From contig NZ_JANEYT010000003.1 in assembly GCF_024357955.1 (NCBI RefSeq), positions 106,042 to 170,041 of the forward strand: a DNA stretch of 64,000 nt. The letters run 5' to 3'. Each line of letters opens with the position of its first letter. Positions within the stretch are counted from its first letter, which is position 1. The notes beneath the pieces were generated by a model. The model was not told the origin of the DNA and made no database searches. It was given only the letters and a program-made list of their open reading frames with translations. This DNA comes from Photobacterium pectinilyticum. Lineage in GTDB: Bacteria; Pseudomonadota; Gammaproteobacteria; Enterobacterales; Vibrionaceae. The translations under genes and the position numbers were made by a program. Positions 51,987-62,212 of this stretch are shown here, piece after piece.

Positions 51987-52979
51987 ATGAAACAATTTTC
52001 ACCCGTACTTTTCGCTTGTCTTTCTGCTCTCGCTCCCAATGCCCTCGCATACAACTCGGGAAGTTTTTCGTTTTCGATGGACAATGACGGAATCGTCGGC
52101 ACAGATCAGAATTACACCAATGGTATTTTCCTTGAATACAACTCACCCTATTCAGCAGATCTGACACAGACGGCGCCAACACCGATCCGTCAGATCAGTC
52201 AATATTTGCCATTGGCAGAAGACACGAAACAAGGTTGGAGCTTAACGCTCGGGCAGCAGATGTGGACACCAGAAGATATTGAGGCCCTTGAACCACCTGA
52301 AAATGAGCGCCCTTATGCAGGCTTACTCTTCTTAGAAACCAGTGCATACCAGTATTCGCCTACCTTCGTGGATAAATACAGCTTTATGGTCGGAATGATT
52401 GGCCCCAACTCGTTTGCCGAACAGGGTCAAAAGTTCATTCATGCGATCGTTGGATCCGATGAGCCTATGGGATGGGATTACCAGATAGAGAATACTCTTG
52501 TCTTCAACCTAGGCTATCAAGGCCACCGCTTGCTTACCCGTCAACAGGCTTATTTGATGGACGATTATGATCTCAGTGGTACGGGGCGAATCAATGTAGG
52601 TAACTATCAAAGTGAGCTTGCTATTGGTGGTGTTGCTCGTTGGGGTAACAATCTGGCAGATAATTTCGGTACAACTGGCTTCTCTCCGGGCAACTTTGTT
52701 GATGTCGGTGTGTTATCTTCAAGCCGATCTGGGTGTTTCCTATTTGCCGGCATCGAAGGGCGTTACCGCTTAAACGATATAACCATTGACGGTGATCGCC
52801 CAAGTGAAGTTCCTGATACCAATGTTGAACACTGGCAAGCCACTGCGGTATTTGGTGGCGTGTTCTACCAACCCAAATGGGGTGTCAGTCTGAGCTTCGC
52901 AACCAATACAGCAGAATTTAAAGAAGCTAAACACCGTTCCAATTCAAATGGCTCTTTAGAGGTTTTCTGGCGACTATAA
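51987..52979 (+). CDS. lpxR: LpxR-type outer-membrane lipid A deacylase
   Basis: 330 residues from ATG 51987 (after AAAGGA), which gives the signal peptide MKQFSPVLFACLSALAPNALA; the frame is open to 51873 but the earlier part has no export sequence. The mature start SFSFSMDNDGIVGTDQNYTNGIFLEYN and the ENERPYAGLLFLET motif are typical of LpxR (DUF2219). The protein ends in an aromatic beta-strand (LEVFWRL) as outer-membrane barrels do. LpxR removes the 3'-acyloxyacyl chains from lipid A in a calcium-dependent way and so modifies endotoxin. Catalytic His is expected but not pinpointed here. Confidence 0.9.
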   Translation: MKQFSPVLFACLSALAPNALAYNSGSFSFSMDNDGIVGTDQNYTNGIFLEYNSPYSADLTQTAPTPIRQISQYLPLAEDTKQGWSLTLGQQMWTPEDIEALEPPENERPYAGLLFLETSAYQYSPTFVDKYSFMVGMIGPNSFAEQGQKFIHAIVGSDEPMGWDYQIENTLVFNLGYQGHRLLTRQQAYLMDDYDLSGTGRINVGNYQSELAIGGVARWGNNLADNFGTTGFSPGNFVDVGVLSSSRSGCFLFAGIEGRYRLNDITIDGDRPSEVPDTNVEHWQATAVFGGVFYQPKWGVSLSFATNTAEFKEAKHRSNSNGSLEVFWRL

Positions 52980-53034
52980 ATAATCAATCGACATACGCTC
53001 GCAACCAAACGTCACACTGTAATGTTTGTATAGA

Positions 53035-53063
53035 AAAAGCACTGTTTTCACAGTGCTTTTTAA
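53035..53063. terminator. Bidirectional terminator between lpxR and DUF5718 gene
   Basis: The 11-bp perfect stem AAAAGCACTGT/ACAGTGCTTTT with a 4-nt loop is flanked by A and T runs, so it can serve both convergent genes. Confidence 0.9.
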
Positions 53064-53068
53064 TTATC

Positions 53069-53893
53069 TTAAGCGACGGATTGAACCAACGCCGAAATAC
53101 CCTGCTCGGCAAACGACTGCTTTTCCGCCATCGCTGTAATATCCTCAGGAGTATAAACCGTACCATCGTAAACGACCACCATGCTGGTATCGCCTGATTT
53201 CAGGAACGTCGTTTCACCAAATTCAGTGTAGCGAGTGGCACCTATACTGATCACGGCCTGTGATGGGTAACCTGCATTTTCCAGAAAATCGGCAATATTT
53301 TCTGTTGGGCCTATATCTTGTTGATTGTTCATACGATCAACAATCCAGTTCAACAGCTTTTCATGAAAGTAGCTGTAGCCCACTACTGGGCTGTCTTCAC
53401 CGTAGCGCGATACCGTCTCACCACGTTTATGGAAGCTGGCGATACGGAAGTTATCCAACTTGCCTCCTTCCCGAAGATGATCAATGTCAATAACCTGTGA
53501 TGAAATCCCTTTGGTATTTACACCCCAGTTTTTCTTTTCACTGATTTTCTTCGCATTAGGTTTACGAATAGAACAATCATTATATGCAGCGAAACCATGT
53601 GGTTTAATGGCAACGACCTTATTGTCCTGATATTCAATATCACAAACCAATGCCACTTCAGGTTCGATTTGCAAGTTATCAGCATCGTTTGGAGGAATAA
53701 TGGTATCGGATGATAATGGGTAAGTAGAAAGGAACCCAGCCTTTTCTGATGGCACATAGAAAGGGAAAATCGCTTTAGGCTGTACCGCTTCTTTAACCTC
53801 GACCGCTAAAAAATCTTTGTCTTCACCTGCTTGCTCTAAGTGCCCGGCAAAATTGCCTGCAACACCAAAACCAATGACGTGCTTGTAAGTCAT
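53069..53893 (-). CDS. DUF5718 family protein, FAH-like
   Basis: 274 residues from the ATG at 53893; the longer frame begins at TTG (53902). The sequence has the DUF5718 look: TYKHVIGFGVAGNFAGHLEQAGE, FYVPS, PLSSDTIIPPNDADNLQIEPEVALVCDIEY, GFAAYNDCSIRKPNAKKISEKKNWGVNTKG. The IEPEVALVCDI segment resembles the metal-ligand strand of fumarylacetoacetate hydrolase folds, which suggests a soluble hydrolase or lyase; no function is established. It has no signal peptide, so it is cytoplasmic, and it is monocistronic. Confidence 0.75.
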   Translation of the reverse strand: MTYKHVIGFGVAGNFAGHLEQAGEDKDFLAVEVKEAVQPKAIFPFYVPSEKAGFLSTYPLSSDTIIPPNDADNLQIEPEVALVCDIEYQDNKVVAIKPHGFAAYNDCSIRKPNAKKISEKKNWGVNTKGISSQVIDIDHLREGGKLDNFRIASFHKRGETVSRYGEDSPVVGYSYFHEKLLNWIVDRMNNQQDIGPTENIADFLENAGYPSQAVISIGATRYTEFGETTFLKSGDTSMVVVYDGTVYTPEDITAMAEKQSFAEQGISALVQSVA

Positions 53894-54224
53894 ACTCTGC
53901 AACTCTTTGTTATTACTAAATATCAGATTGTATTATAACGTGCTAGTGCAACAATCTCGATCAGAAGATCTCAACGGTTTGCATTAAATCAACATTCATC
54001 CCTTACCTCTAAAACCCCAAAAATGCATTGACCCAGTGAATAACTGGTAACCCTGTCACATAAAGCACTTTTTTGACTGGAAATGTTAATCACAGTCTTT
54101 ACCATACCCTCCATAAAAACAGCGTACATTTACTAGCAAGAGCATTGTTGGCCGATGTGTTTAACAACTTCCATCTATTGATGGCCAACTTTTTTATTTA
54201 GCTCAAGAACAAACAAAGGATGTT
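53894..54224. other. Divergent intergenic region
   Basis: 331 bp between the DUF5718 gene and the serine protease gene. It is AT-rich; nothing distinctive was found apart from a ribosome site (AAAGGA) before 54225. Confidence 0.5.
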
Positions 54225-55355
54225 ATGAAATTAAAATATACCCCCGTTGCTGTCGCACTAGCTTGCTTGTCCGTTGCTCCTAGTTTCGCTAATGAACCCA
54301 ATATTCAAGCACGTGTACTGAACGGTGAAGAAGCCAGTAAACTATCATCTGATTTACTTTTACCGTGGCAGGCAGCATTCCTTACAGAGCCACAACTCAA
54401 TGACGGTACTTATATCACTTCCGGCTGTGGAGCTGTTGTTATCAGCGATTTTTGGGCTGTTACTGCTGCTCATTGTATAGAGTCGTTTATGAGTAACACT
54501 CTAATAGCAGGTACAAATATTATTAAAAACAAAGTGGGGACTGCCGACAGTATCGATGGAAAATATAAATTTGAGATCACCGACAAGATTGTACACAGTG
54601 GTTACGATTCCAGCCTGGCATTGGATCATGATATCGCACTGCTCAAGGTCAATCGTTCAATGCTTGAAGTCGCTCAACCAATTAAAATAGCCACCCAGCA
54701 AGAACAAGAAGCCGCCAATAACCAATTTGCCAATACTTGGAACCCAATCGGTTACTCTAAGGCTAACCTCATCGCCTCTGGATGGGGTTACACCGAACCT
54801 AAATTTGACCAACCTGATGAATTAATGGTTGTGAAATTAGGCGGTATTCCAATGACTGATTGTGATGCTGACTATCCACTCAGTGAAGAATCTCACTTTG
54901 TTTGTGCTGACAGTAACACCCCCGAAATAAAGAAAGATGTATGTCGAGGTGATTCAGGTGGCCCGCTAGTTTGGCAGATTTCAGATAAATCAGGAGATAG
55001 TGATTTTGGTCTTCGTGTTATTGGTGTAACCAGTAACGGTCCATACTGCCACCTAAAAGAAAATGGAGATGCAGCAGCGCAGAAGAACGGTCTTTATACC
55101 GAACTTGCACACTATTATGCATGGATTGAGGCTAAAACGAACTTAGACCTCGCATCGCAAGTCACACCGACTTTTAGTGTGGATCCATTTGTTAAAGTCA
55201 GTGACCCAGAAAACAAAACGGGAACAAGCCCAAGTGGTTCAGGTGGCGGTGGTAGTCTTCCACTCTCTGGTTTGATCGGCCTGGCTGCCCTCGCCCTTGC
55301 TCGCCGGAAAGCTTATACCAACCTACATAAATATTTGATCAGTCTTGCTGGTTAA
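54225..55355 (+). CDS. Secreted trypsin-like serine protease with GlyGly-CTERM tail
   Basis: 376 residues with a signal peptide (ending SFA). The chymotrypsin-fold catalytic triad is His83 (AAHC), Asp136 (DHDIAL) and Ser244 (CRGDSGGP). After the protease domain comes a linker, then a GlyGly-CTERM sorting tail: Gly340-Gly343, SLPLSGLIGLAALALARRKA. In Vibrionaceae such proteins pass the type II secretion system and are trimmed at the tail by rhombosortase. The tail normally ends just after the basic residues. Here 13 more residues, YTNLHKYLISLAG, and the stop codon are encoded by an inserted copy of the 166-bp element. This gives a longer cytoplasmic end. Confidence 0.93.
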   Translation: MKLKYTPVAVALACLSVAPSFANEPNIQARVLNGEEASKLSSDLLLPWQAAFLTEPQLNDGTYITSGCGAVVISDFWAVTAAHCIESFMSNTLIAGTNIIKNKVGTADSIDGKYKFEITDKIVHSGYDSSLALDHDIALLKVNRSMLEVAQPIKIATQQEQEAANNQFANTWNPIGYSKANLIASGWGYTEPKFDQPDELMVVKLGGIPMTDCDADYPLSEESHFVCADSNTPEIKKDVCRGDSGGPLVWQISDKSGDSDFGLRVIGVTSNGPYCHLKENGDAAAQKNGLYTELAHYYAWIEAKTNLDLASQVTPTFSVDPFVKVSDPENKTGTSPSGSGGGGSLPLSGLIGLAALALARRKAYTNLHKYLISLAG

Positions 55356-55478
55356 AATCGCTGTTTTCTGCGTTAGATATTTTGTAATTAGAGCCACTAG
55401 TTACTGCAATATCAGCCTTGATAACAACGATTTTTCCAGTGCAAATGCTTGATCAACGACTTATCCAGATTGGTATTA
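55313..55478 (-). repeat. 166-bp dispersed element, copy D (inverted)
   Basis: A full copy in reverse orientation, with its right end at 55313 inside the protease reading frame and its left end at 55478. The overlap with the gene is 43 bp and encodes residues 364-376. The genes at 41037 and 61357 also run into the same right end. Confidence 0.9.
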
Positions 55479-55522
55479 CTCATTGTTTTCTAAAAATTTG
55501 GCATAAATTGTCTTACAACCAT

Positions 55523-55551
55523 AAAAAAGCTCCCATCAAAGGGAGCTTTTT
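55523..55551. terminator. Bidirectional terminator
   Basis: The perfect stem AAAAAGCTCCC/GGGAGCTTTTT with a 6-nt loop serves the RND operon on the minus strand and possibly readthrough from the protease gene on the plus strand. Confidence 0.95.
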
Positions 55552-55584
55552 GGTTCAAGCTTTACTCAATATTCAGCGAGAGAG

Positions 55585-58500
55585 TTATTCATCATCCAAT
55601 GGAATCAACTTGGTTGAACCACCGTGGAATTTCTCACGACGACGCTGAACCAGCGCGAAGAAGCCAGGGATCAGGAAGGTACCTGCCAACAACACGCACA
55701 GTAGACCACCAGTCAGTGAAATACCTAGTGAGTTCTGACTGATATGGCCTGCACCGTTTGCGAAGATCAAAGGCAGAATACCCAAGATAAACGACCAAGA
55801 AGTCATGTTTACCGCACGGAAACGTAGCTTACCACCACGAACCGCTGCTTGTTCGATATCCAACTCTTTCTCTTCACGCTCAACCTTGGCAAATTCTACA
55901 ATCAAGATGGCGTTTTTCGCCGCAAGTGCAATCAAGAGAACCAAACCTATCTGAGCATACAAGTTCAACGGTGTCCCCGTCAAAGCAAGTGCCAAGAATG
56001 AACCCAATGTCGCCACAGGAACAACAAGGATAATGGCCAACGGAATACTCCAACTCTCGTACTGCGCCACCATGAACAGGTAGATAAATACAAGTGCGAG
56101 TGCAAAGGCGTAAATAGCTTGGTTACCGGCTTTTACTTCTTGGTAAGCCATACCCGTCCACTCATACTGATAACCTTGAGGTAGGATATCAGCAGCAACA
56201 CGTTCCATGGCTGCGATTGCATCACCACTTGAGTAACCCGGTGCTGGACTCCCTTGGATAACAGCTGAGCGGTACATGTTGTAACGCCACGCTACATCAG
56301 GTTCAAATACCTGCTCTACCGACGTAATAGTACTTAGTGGGATCATATCACCAGAAGATGAACGCACGTGGAATCGCTCTAACGCCTCTAGGCCATCACG
56401 GTAATCACTGTCTGCCTGCACGGTTACACGGAAATTCTTACCGTACATCGTGAAGTCATTCACATACATTGAACCAAGGTTACCTTGCAGCGTTTGGAAA
56501 ATTTCCGTCAGCGGAATACCCAGTTGCTTCGCTTTCACTCGGTCAACATCAATGTAGTAGTGAGGTACATTGGCGCGGAATGTACTAAAGGTAAACTGAA
56601 TTTCAGGTTGCTGATTAGCCGCCTGAATCATTTCACCCATGACATTGGCTAGGTCAGTTCGGCTTCGACCCAACGTATCTTCAAGTACAAACTCAAAGCC
56701 ATCCGCCGCACCCATGCCAGGTACCGCTGGTGCCCCCATAGCGAAAACAATTGCTTCTGGCAATTCCATTGCAGCCCGACCATTTACACGGCTCGAAATT
56801 GCAAAGGATGAGTGCTCGCCGTCCATTGCATTTCGTTCATCCCAATCTTTTAATTTGATGAACAAAGATGCACCGTTTGACGCTGCGGCCCCCGTTAGGA
56901 ATGCATAACCGTTCGCAACGGTAATACCCTCAATACCCGGCTCATCCGCAAGGATTTCCTGTAGCTTTTCAGTTGTTTCTTCAGTACGAGACAGAGAAGC
57001 GGAGTCTGGAAGCTGAACGTTAACCAGCAAGATACCTTTATCTTCCGTCGGTACAAATGCAGTTGACGTTGTTTTCGATAGGAAAGTAACGGCACCTACA
57101 GCAAGAACAAAGAAAGCAACAAGCAACGCGGCTTTGCGCACCATGAAACCTGCGATGGAGCCGTACTTCAACGTCACCTTATCAAGGCCACGGTTAAAGA
57201 TTTCGAACCAACGTGCTGTGTTGCCACCACCTTGCTTTAGGACTAGCGAACACAGTGCCGGTGAAAGCGTCAATGCATTGATCGAGGAGATCACAACCGA
57301 GATACAGATTGTCAGGGCAAACTGACGATACATAATACCGGTGATACCAGGCAACATTGCAACTGGGATGAATACTGCCAGCAGTACCATCGTTGAAGTC
57401 ACAATCGGACCCGTAACCTCTTTCATCGCGATTAAGGTTGCTTTTGCCGGTGTCAGGCTTGGATCACGTTTCATATTGGTATCAACTTGCTCGATAACCA
57501 GAATCGCATCATCCACCACGATACCGATAGCCAAGATCAGACCGAACAAGGTTACTGTATTGATGGTAAAACCAGCCGCCAACATGATGGCGAAAGTACC
57601 GATTAAAGATACTGGAATCGCCACAACCGGGATCAACGTTGAACGCACACTACCTAGGAACATATAAGTTACAGCGATTACCAGCAAGATTGCCTGAATC
57701 AAGGTAATAACTACCCCTTTGATAGACTCAGAAACAAACAAGGTTGTATCATAACTGGTTTCATATTCCATCCCTTCAGGGAAATCCGCACTCATACCCT
57801 CAAGCAGATCCATTACTGCCTGACCACTTTCAAGTGCGTTAGCATCTGACTGGAGGTTCAATGCAACAATCGAAGCCGGTTGATTACGGAACATGCCGTT
57901 ACCACTGTAGAACTTCTTACCCAGTTCAACACGAGCAACATCCTTCAGGTAAACCATCGAACCGTCATTGTTCGCACGAAGAACTACATTCTGGAACTCT
58001 TCAACAGTTTGTAGGCGACCTTTTGTTACTAGGTTGAACTGAACTTCTTGCGGGTTGTTATATGGTGCGGCACCGACTTGGCCAGCTGCAACCTGCACAT
58101 TCTGCTCAGACAAAGCGGCATTGATATCAGAAGTGGTCAGGTTCAGGTTGGCCATTTTCTCAGGGTTTAGCCAAACACGCATTGCGTATTCACCACCACC
58201 AATAACGTTAACCTCACTGATACCTTTAACACGCGCCAGCTGATCTTTCACATTAAGGTTAATGTAATTAATCAGGAACTGATCGTCATAGTTACCGTCT
58301 GGTGAATAGAAGTTAAGAACCATCAACAAGTCAGGAGAGCGCTTCTTAACCGTAACCCCCACCATACGCACTTCGGCAGGTAATTTAGACTCAATCTGAG
58401 AAACACGGTTCTGAACATTTACCTGAGCCATGTCAGGATCAGTACCAATATCAAACGTCACGTTCAGGCTATACGAACCATCGTTCGCACTTTTTGAAGA

Positions 58501-58737
58501 CATGTAAATCATGTTTTCAACGCCGTTGACTGACGCCTCTATCGGGTCGGCAATTGCCTCTTCGACTGTTTCCGCACTTGCACCAGAATAGTATGCTGTA
58601 ACGCCAACTGATGGCGGACTGATTTTAGGATATTCCGCCACGGGCAAGTTCAGGACGGCAATCGCCCCCGCCAGCGTTAGAATAATTGAAATAACCAGCG
58701 CGAACTTAGGGCGCTGGATAAAAAAGCGACTTAGCAT
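55585..58737 (-). CDS. RND multidrug efflux permease (HAE1, AcrB-type)
   Basis: 1050 residues, the length of AcrB. It begins [37 protein letters not shown], has 12 membrane segments and two large periplasmic loops. The proton-relay Asp-Asp pair lies in [24 protein letters not shown] (about residue 400). The drug-binding periplasmic domains are complete. It takes up drugs from the periplasm and membrane and expels them with proton influx through a TolC-type channel. It is encoded 2 nt after the adaptor gene. No outer-membrane channel or TetR regulator is adjacent. Confidence 0.96.
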   Translation of the reverse strand: MLSRFFIQRPKFALVISIILTLAGAIAVLNLPVAEYPKISPPSVGVTAYYSGASAETVEEAIADPIEASVNGVENMIYMSSKSANDGSYSLNVTFDIGTDPDMAQVNVQNRVSQIESKLPAEVRMVGVTVKKRSPDLLMVLNFYSPDGNYDDQFLINYINLNVKDQLARVKGISEVNVIGGGEYAMRVWLNPEKMANLNLTTSDINAALSEQNVQVAAGQVGAAPYNNPQEVQFNLVTKGRLQTVEEFQNVVLRANNDGSMVYLKDVARVELGKKFYSGNGMFRNQPASIVALNLQSDANALESGQAVMDLLEGMSADFPEGMEYETSYDTTLFVSESIKGVVITLIQAILLVIAVTYMFLGSVRSTLIPVVAIPVSLIGTFAIMLAAGFTINTVTLFGLILAIGIVVDDAILVIEQVDTNMKRDPSLTPAKATLIAMKEVTGPIVTSTMVLLAVFIPVAMLPGITGIMYRQFALTICISVVISSINALTLSPALCSLVLKQGGGNTARWFEIFNRGLDKVTLKYGSIAGFMVRKAALLVAFFVLAVGAVTFLSKTTSTAFVPTEDKGILLVNVQLPDSASLSRTEETTEKLQEILADEPGIEGITVANGYAFLTGAAASNGASLFIKLKDWDERNAMDGEHSSFAISSRVNGRAAMELPEAIVFAMGAPAVPGMGAADGFEFVLEDTLGRSRTDLANVMGEMIQAANQQPEIQFTFSTFRANVPHYYIDVDRVKAKQLGIPLTEIFQTLQGNLGSMYVNDFTMYGKNFRVTVQADSDYRDGLEALERFHVRSSSGDMIPLSTITSVEQVFEPDVAWRYNMYRSAVIQGSPAPGYSSGDAIAAMERVAADILPQGYQYEWTGMAYQEVKAGNQAIYAFALALVFIYLFMVAQYESWSIPLAIILVVPVATLGSFLALALTGTPLNLYAQIGLVLLIALAAKNAILIVEFAKVEREEKELDIEQAAVRGGKLRFRAVNMTSWSFILGILPLIFANGAGHISQNSLGISLTGGLLCVLLAGTFLIPGFFALVQRRREKFHGGSTKLIPLDDE

Positions 58738-58739
58738 GA

Positions 58740-59861
58740 TTACTCTTGCGCCCCTGTTTCTTCAAGTCGTACTGTTACACCGTTACGCACACGCTGAAGG
58801 CCTTTCGTCATAACAACATCTTCGCTGTCAATACCTTCGGCAATGATGATGCCATGCTCGGTCTGAGGCCCTAGAACCACATTGCGGCGTTCGGCAACAT
58901 TGTTATCCGCAAGTACCATGACAAAGTCACCTTCCAAGTCACTTTGAACAGCACGACGTGGAATCACGATACGTTTTACAGGCTCTCTTTCACGCAGGAA
59001 GACTTGAACATGTTGACCAGGAAGCAGGGATTGCGCTGGGTTTGCAAAGCTTGCACGCATTGCAATCGTACCAGTGTTCAAATCAATGCGGTTGCCAATG
59101 AAATCAACCGTACCTAACTCACCGTACTCTTTACCATTTGTAAGAGTAAGAACAACTTCTACATCACCCTGCCCTTCACCTGCACCGTCAAGGCTATCAA
59201 TACCAAGATTCAAACGCTCTCGCTCGCTCACATTAAAAGAAGCTTGAATCGGGTCTAGACTAACCAATGTCGTTAGTACACCGGAACTTGGCGAAACAAG
59301 ATCACCAATACTGGCCTTACTATCACTAATGCGGCCAGTAAATGGTGCGGTAATTTTAGTGAATGACAAATCAACTTGCGCTGATTTCAACTGAGCACCA
59401 GCCGCTTTAAGCTGCGCTTCTGCACTCAGTTTTTCTGCTGTTAGGCGATCGTATTCAGATTGGCTAATACTGCCTTTTGGCAACAAATTTTGGCCACGCT
59501 TCCAGTCCAAATCGGCACGCTTTAATGTAGCTTCAGCTTGTGCGATAGCAGCCGCTGCACTTGCCACACGAGCTTCATAGGCTGCTGGTTCAATTTCAAA
59601 AAGCACCTGTCCTTTTTCAACAACCTCACCTTCATTGAACGAACGTGCTTTAAGGTAACCTGAAACCTGAGCTGTGATAGCCACATCTTCAATTGCTTCA
59701 GTCCTTCCGACAAACTGTTTCCCCTGTTGATAATCAATCACAGTTACTGGCTGTACCGCGACTAAAGGAGCCATTCCCCCAGCAGGACCAGACAACTTAT
59801 CGCCACAACCAACAAGCAGGCTTGAGCTTATCAGTGTCGCAATCATAAGTTTTTTATTCAT
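58740..59861 (-). CDS. RND efflux periplasmic adaptor lipoprotein
   Basis: 373 residues from ATG 59861, which gives the lipoprotein signal [20 protein letters not shown] start at 59873 would add four residues. The protein has the HlyD/AcrA domain order: lipoyl-type ([33 protein letters not shown]), alpha-helical hairpin (about 95-165), lipoyl return, beta-barrel and membrane-proximal domains. It clamps the permease to an outer-membrane channel. It is first gene of the pair, with a long upstream region and no local regulator gene. Confidence 0.94.
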   Translation of the reverse strand: MNKKLMIATLISSSLLVGCGDKLSGPAGGMAPLVAVQPVTVIDYQQGKQFVGRTEAIEDVAITAQVSGYLKARSFNEGEVVEKGQVLFEIEPAAYEARVASAAAAIAQAEATLKRADLDWKRGQNLLPKGSISQSEYDRLTAEKLSAEAQLKAAGAQLKSAQVDLSFTKITAPFTGRISDSKASIGDLVSPSSGVLTTLVSLDPIQASFNVSERERLNLGIDSLDGAGEGQGDVEVVLTLTNGKEYGELGTVDFIGNRIDLNTGTIAMRASFANPAQSLLPGQHVQVFLREREPVKRIVIPRRAVQSDLEGDFVMVLADNNVAERRNVVLGPQTEHGIIIAEGIDSEDVVMTKGLQRVRNGVTVRLEETGAQE

Positions 59862-60198
59862 ATTGCCGACCATCTTAAATTTATGTAAAAAGTACGCTTA
59901 AAGTTTGTTATATTCAATCACTAGGTCAATCAACAAACGAACAATCATTTTGCTTAAATTTTAGTGACTTGAAGGTTATTTAAGGTTTCAAAAAAAATCT
60001 ATCATTATAGTTCACATAAACTAGCATTATGCCTTTAATCCAAGCTGAACAGTCATGAGTAATGAAACATTTTCACCAAACAAGTATTTCAATTTATTTC
60101 AAACCTTGTAATTTTGTGCTTTCATAGTAACTAGAAAAAGTTATGACGACAAGTCAGACACTTAGAGACAGCACATTTACCCATGAAGAATATCTAAT
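59862..60198. other. Divergent intergenic region of the RND operon and siroheme-like gene
   Basis: 337 bp, very AT-rich. It should hold the promoter of the pump operon; no clear palindromic operator was recognised. A 28-codon open frame beginning at 60143 overlaps the next gene and is probably not real. Confidence 0.45.
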
Positions 60199-61140
60199 AT
60201 GGACTATTTCCCAATTTTTCTTTCTGTAAAACAGAGAAAAGTAACAGTAATAGGCGGTGGTGAAGTCGCCTGCAGAAAAGTAGACTTGCTTCGTAAAGCT
60301 GATGCATCCATTCACGTTGTTTCCCCAAAGCTTCACAACTACTTAGCGACACTAGCAAACAGTGGACATATTCATTGGGTAAATAAATGTTACGAAAAAT
60401 GTGATCTCGAAGGCAGTTATCAAGTTTGGGCCACGACTAACTGCCCATCACTGAATCATCGAGTACACCAAGATGCAACAGCTCTCGGTATCTGGATTAA
60501 TGTGGTCGATGATAAAGACTACTGTGATTTCATCACCCCATCCATAGTCGATAGAAGCCCAATCCAAGTAGCCATCTCAAGCGGTGGTGCATCCCCTGTT
60601 CTCGTTAGGTATCTGCGGGAAAAACTGGAAACCCAACTACCTCATAATTTATCACTATTAGCCAGCTATGCAGGTGAGCAAAGAGAACGGATAAAGCAGC
60701 ATTTTTCAACGGTTGATGAAAGACGTAAATTTTGGGAGTTATACTTCCGTCACTCCGCTGTAGAGCAAGCCCAAACAAAAGAAGAACTGGAGCAAGTCTT
60801 TGTCGATCTGCTCAATCACGATGCTGAAGCATCAGGCGCATTGTATTTGATAGAAACAGGATCCGACACCGAACTGCTCACTTTAAAAGCGTTACGTTTA
60901 ATGCAACAGGCAGAGTTTGTTCTCTACCCAAGTGAAGCCGGTGCTGATGATGAATTTGTTGATTTATGTCGAAGGGACGCCGATAGAGCCCCCTACGAAG
61001 GCGGGAACCTAATATCACAAGTACAACAGATGCTTGATGAAGGGTTGCGAGTCTGCATCCTTGCTCCGAAAGATAAAGCACCTGAGGTGTTGAAACCCCT
61101 TGAGCAACCTTTCTCTGGACTCTATATTCCTTGCCTCTAA
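60199..61140 (+). CDS. Siroheme synthase-like protein: precorrin-2 dehydrogenase/ferrochelatase plus vestigial methyltransferase
   Basis: 313 residues. Residues 1-205 match the CysG N-terminal half/Met8: DYFPIFLSVKQRKVTVIGGGEVACRKVDLLRKA (NAD-binding GGGxVAxRK), DDKDYCDFITPSIVDRSPIQVAISSGGASPVLVRYLRE (active-site region), then the dimerisation helices. This half oxidises precorrin-2 to sirohydrochlorin and inserts iron. Residues about 215-300 recall only the first part of the CysG methyltransferase domain (LYLIETGSDTELLTLKALRLMQQAEFVLYP ... LCRRDADRAPYEGGNLISQVQQMLDEG); the remaining about 150 residues are missing and a short unrelated tail follows. A separate uroporphyrinogen methyltransferase must then be made elsewhere. 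It has a weak ribosome site. Confidence 0.88.
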   Translation: MDYFPIFLSVKQRKVTVIGGGEVACRKVDLLRKADASIHVVSPKLHNYLATLANSGHIHWVNKCYEKCDLEGSYQVWATTNCPSLNHRVHQDATALGIWINVVDDKDYCDFITPSIVDRSPIQVAISSGGASPVLVRYLREKLETQLPHNLSLLASYAGEQRERIKQHFSTVDERRKFWELYFRHSAVEQAQTKEELEQVFVDLLNHDAEASGALYLIETGSDTELLTLKALRLMQQAEFVLYPSEAGADDEFVDLCRRDADRAPYEGGNLISQVQQMLDEGLRVCILAPKDKAPEVLKPLEQPFSGLYIPCL

Positions 61141-61150
61141 CCACACATAA

Positions 61151-61175
61151 AAAAGCCGCAAATTGCGGCTTTTTC
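61151..61175. terminator. Intrinsic terminator
   Basis: AAAAGCCGC/GCGGCTTTT with a 5-nt loop and T-rich 3' flank lies 11 nt after the siroheme-like gene. Confidence 0.95.
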
Positions 61176-61193
61176 TTCAAATCTATCACTGTT

Positions 61194-61359
61194 TTATACC
61201 AATCTGGATAAGTCGTTGATCAAGTATTTGCACTGGAAAAATCGTTGTTATCAAGGCAGATATTGCAGTAACTAGTGGCTCTAATTACAAAATATCTTAC
61301 GCAGAGAGCAGCGATTTTAACCAGCAAGACTGATCAAGTATTTATGTAGGTTGGTATTA
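61194..61359 (+). repeat. 166-bp dispersed element, copy B
   Basis: A full copy from TTATACCAATC to GGTTGGTATTA. The right end provides the TAA stop codon (61359-61357) of the minus-strand DUF1097 gene. It differs from copy A at roughly ten positions. Confidence 0.9.
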
Positions 61360-61836
61360 CTCTACTGGCGCAAGGGTTCTCACAGTTTTTGCCAACTTCT
61401 GTTGTAACCACAGACCTGAAGCTTTCATTGAATAACCAAAAAAAACACCTAGAACCAATGATGGAACGACAATCTGCCAGTCTCCACCAGCTGCAAATGT
61501 CGCACAAGAACCAATAAACGTGCCCGGAATAAAGCTAAACCATGCTTGTTTAGCTTGAAAACACATAAAGAAAGCAACAACGGCCGTAATAACGTAACCG
61601 ATGATCTCAATGCCGACTTCAGAAGAAAGGTGAATAATAACCATTGCCCAAAACACGCCACTCATTGTTGTGGCCAAGCTGAGGAGCAAGCCCTTCACGC
61701 CATCTTTAGGAGAAGCAAAGTATGCGGTACAACCGAGGAAGCCAGCCCAGCTTAACAATCCGAGAGATACAGCTACCCATCCCCAAATACCCGATAGAAT
61801 TCCGGTTGTAATTGCAATTGCGACCAAAGTTGACAT
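61357..61836 (-). CDS. DUF1097 family membrane protein
   Basis: 159 residues with five to six membrane segments (AIAITTGILSGIWGWVAVSL, GLLSWAGFLGCTAYFASP, IIGYVITAVVAFFMCF, and so on). The pattern LSWAGFLGCTAYFASPKDG and the FIPGTFIGSCATFAAGGDW stretch match DUF1097 (YcdZ-like) inner-membrane proteins of unknown function. It ends with the basic-then-acidic TVRTLAPVE, after which the stop comes from repeat copy B. It is monocistronic. Confidence 0.85.
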   Translation of the reverse strand: MSTLVAIAITTGILSGIWGWVAVSLGLLSWAGFLGCTAYFASPKDGVKGLLLSLATTMSGVFWAMVIIHLSSEVGIEIIGYVITAVVAFFMCFQAKQAWFSFIPGTFIGSCATFAAGGDWQIVVPSLVLGVFFGYSMKASGLWLQQKLAKTVRTLAPVE

Positions 61837-62212
61837 ATTTCACTTTCCTAATTGGACAATCAAGGAAACAGTTTAAGTGACAACATCTCACAAAAAAGCG
61901 CCTTTGATCACATTTTAAGTGCAACAAAAGCTCATTGCAGTAAGCATATGTTCAACGCAACTTAACTTCCCTTTTAAATCAGAGATTTATTTCAACTTCA
62001 TTATGTTTCACAATATTAATGAAATCCATTACACAACTCAGTGTTTACCATGATAAACAATAGTTGGCCCTATGAGCATTATTAATGTCTTGTTCAATTG
62101 CCAACAATTGGTCAAATCTCTCTATAATTAAGCGTGTTCATTATGGTATTCCGTCAATATAAGGCATAATTATCTGTTTGTTATTATTAGATAAATTCCG
62201 TAAGGAGAATTC
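61837..62212. other. Divergent intergenic region before nagZ
   Basis: 376 bp, AT-rich, between the DUF1097 gene and nagZ. I note an imperfect CAATTG...CAATTG repeat around 62095-62110 and the strong AAGGAG (62202-62207) ribosome site of nagZ. No gene or terminator is visible. Confidence 0.5.

Noticed and set aside
60143..60229. 28-codon open frame starting ATG ACG ACA upstream of the siroheme-like gene
   Set aside because: It overlaps the real gene in another frame, has no ribosome site and no recognisable composition.
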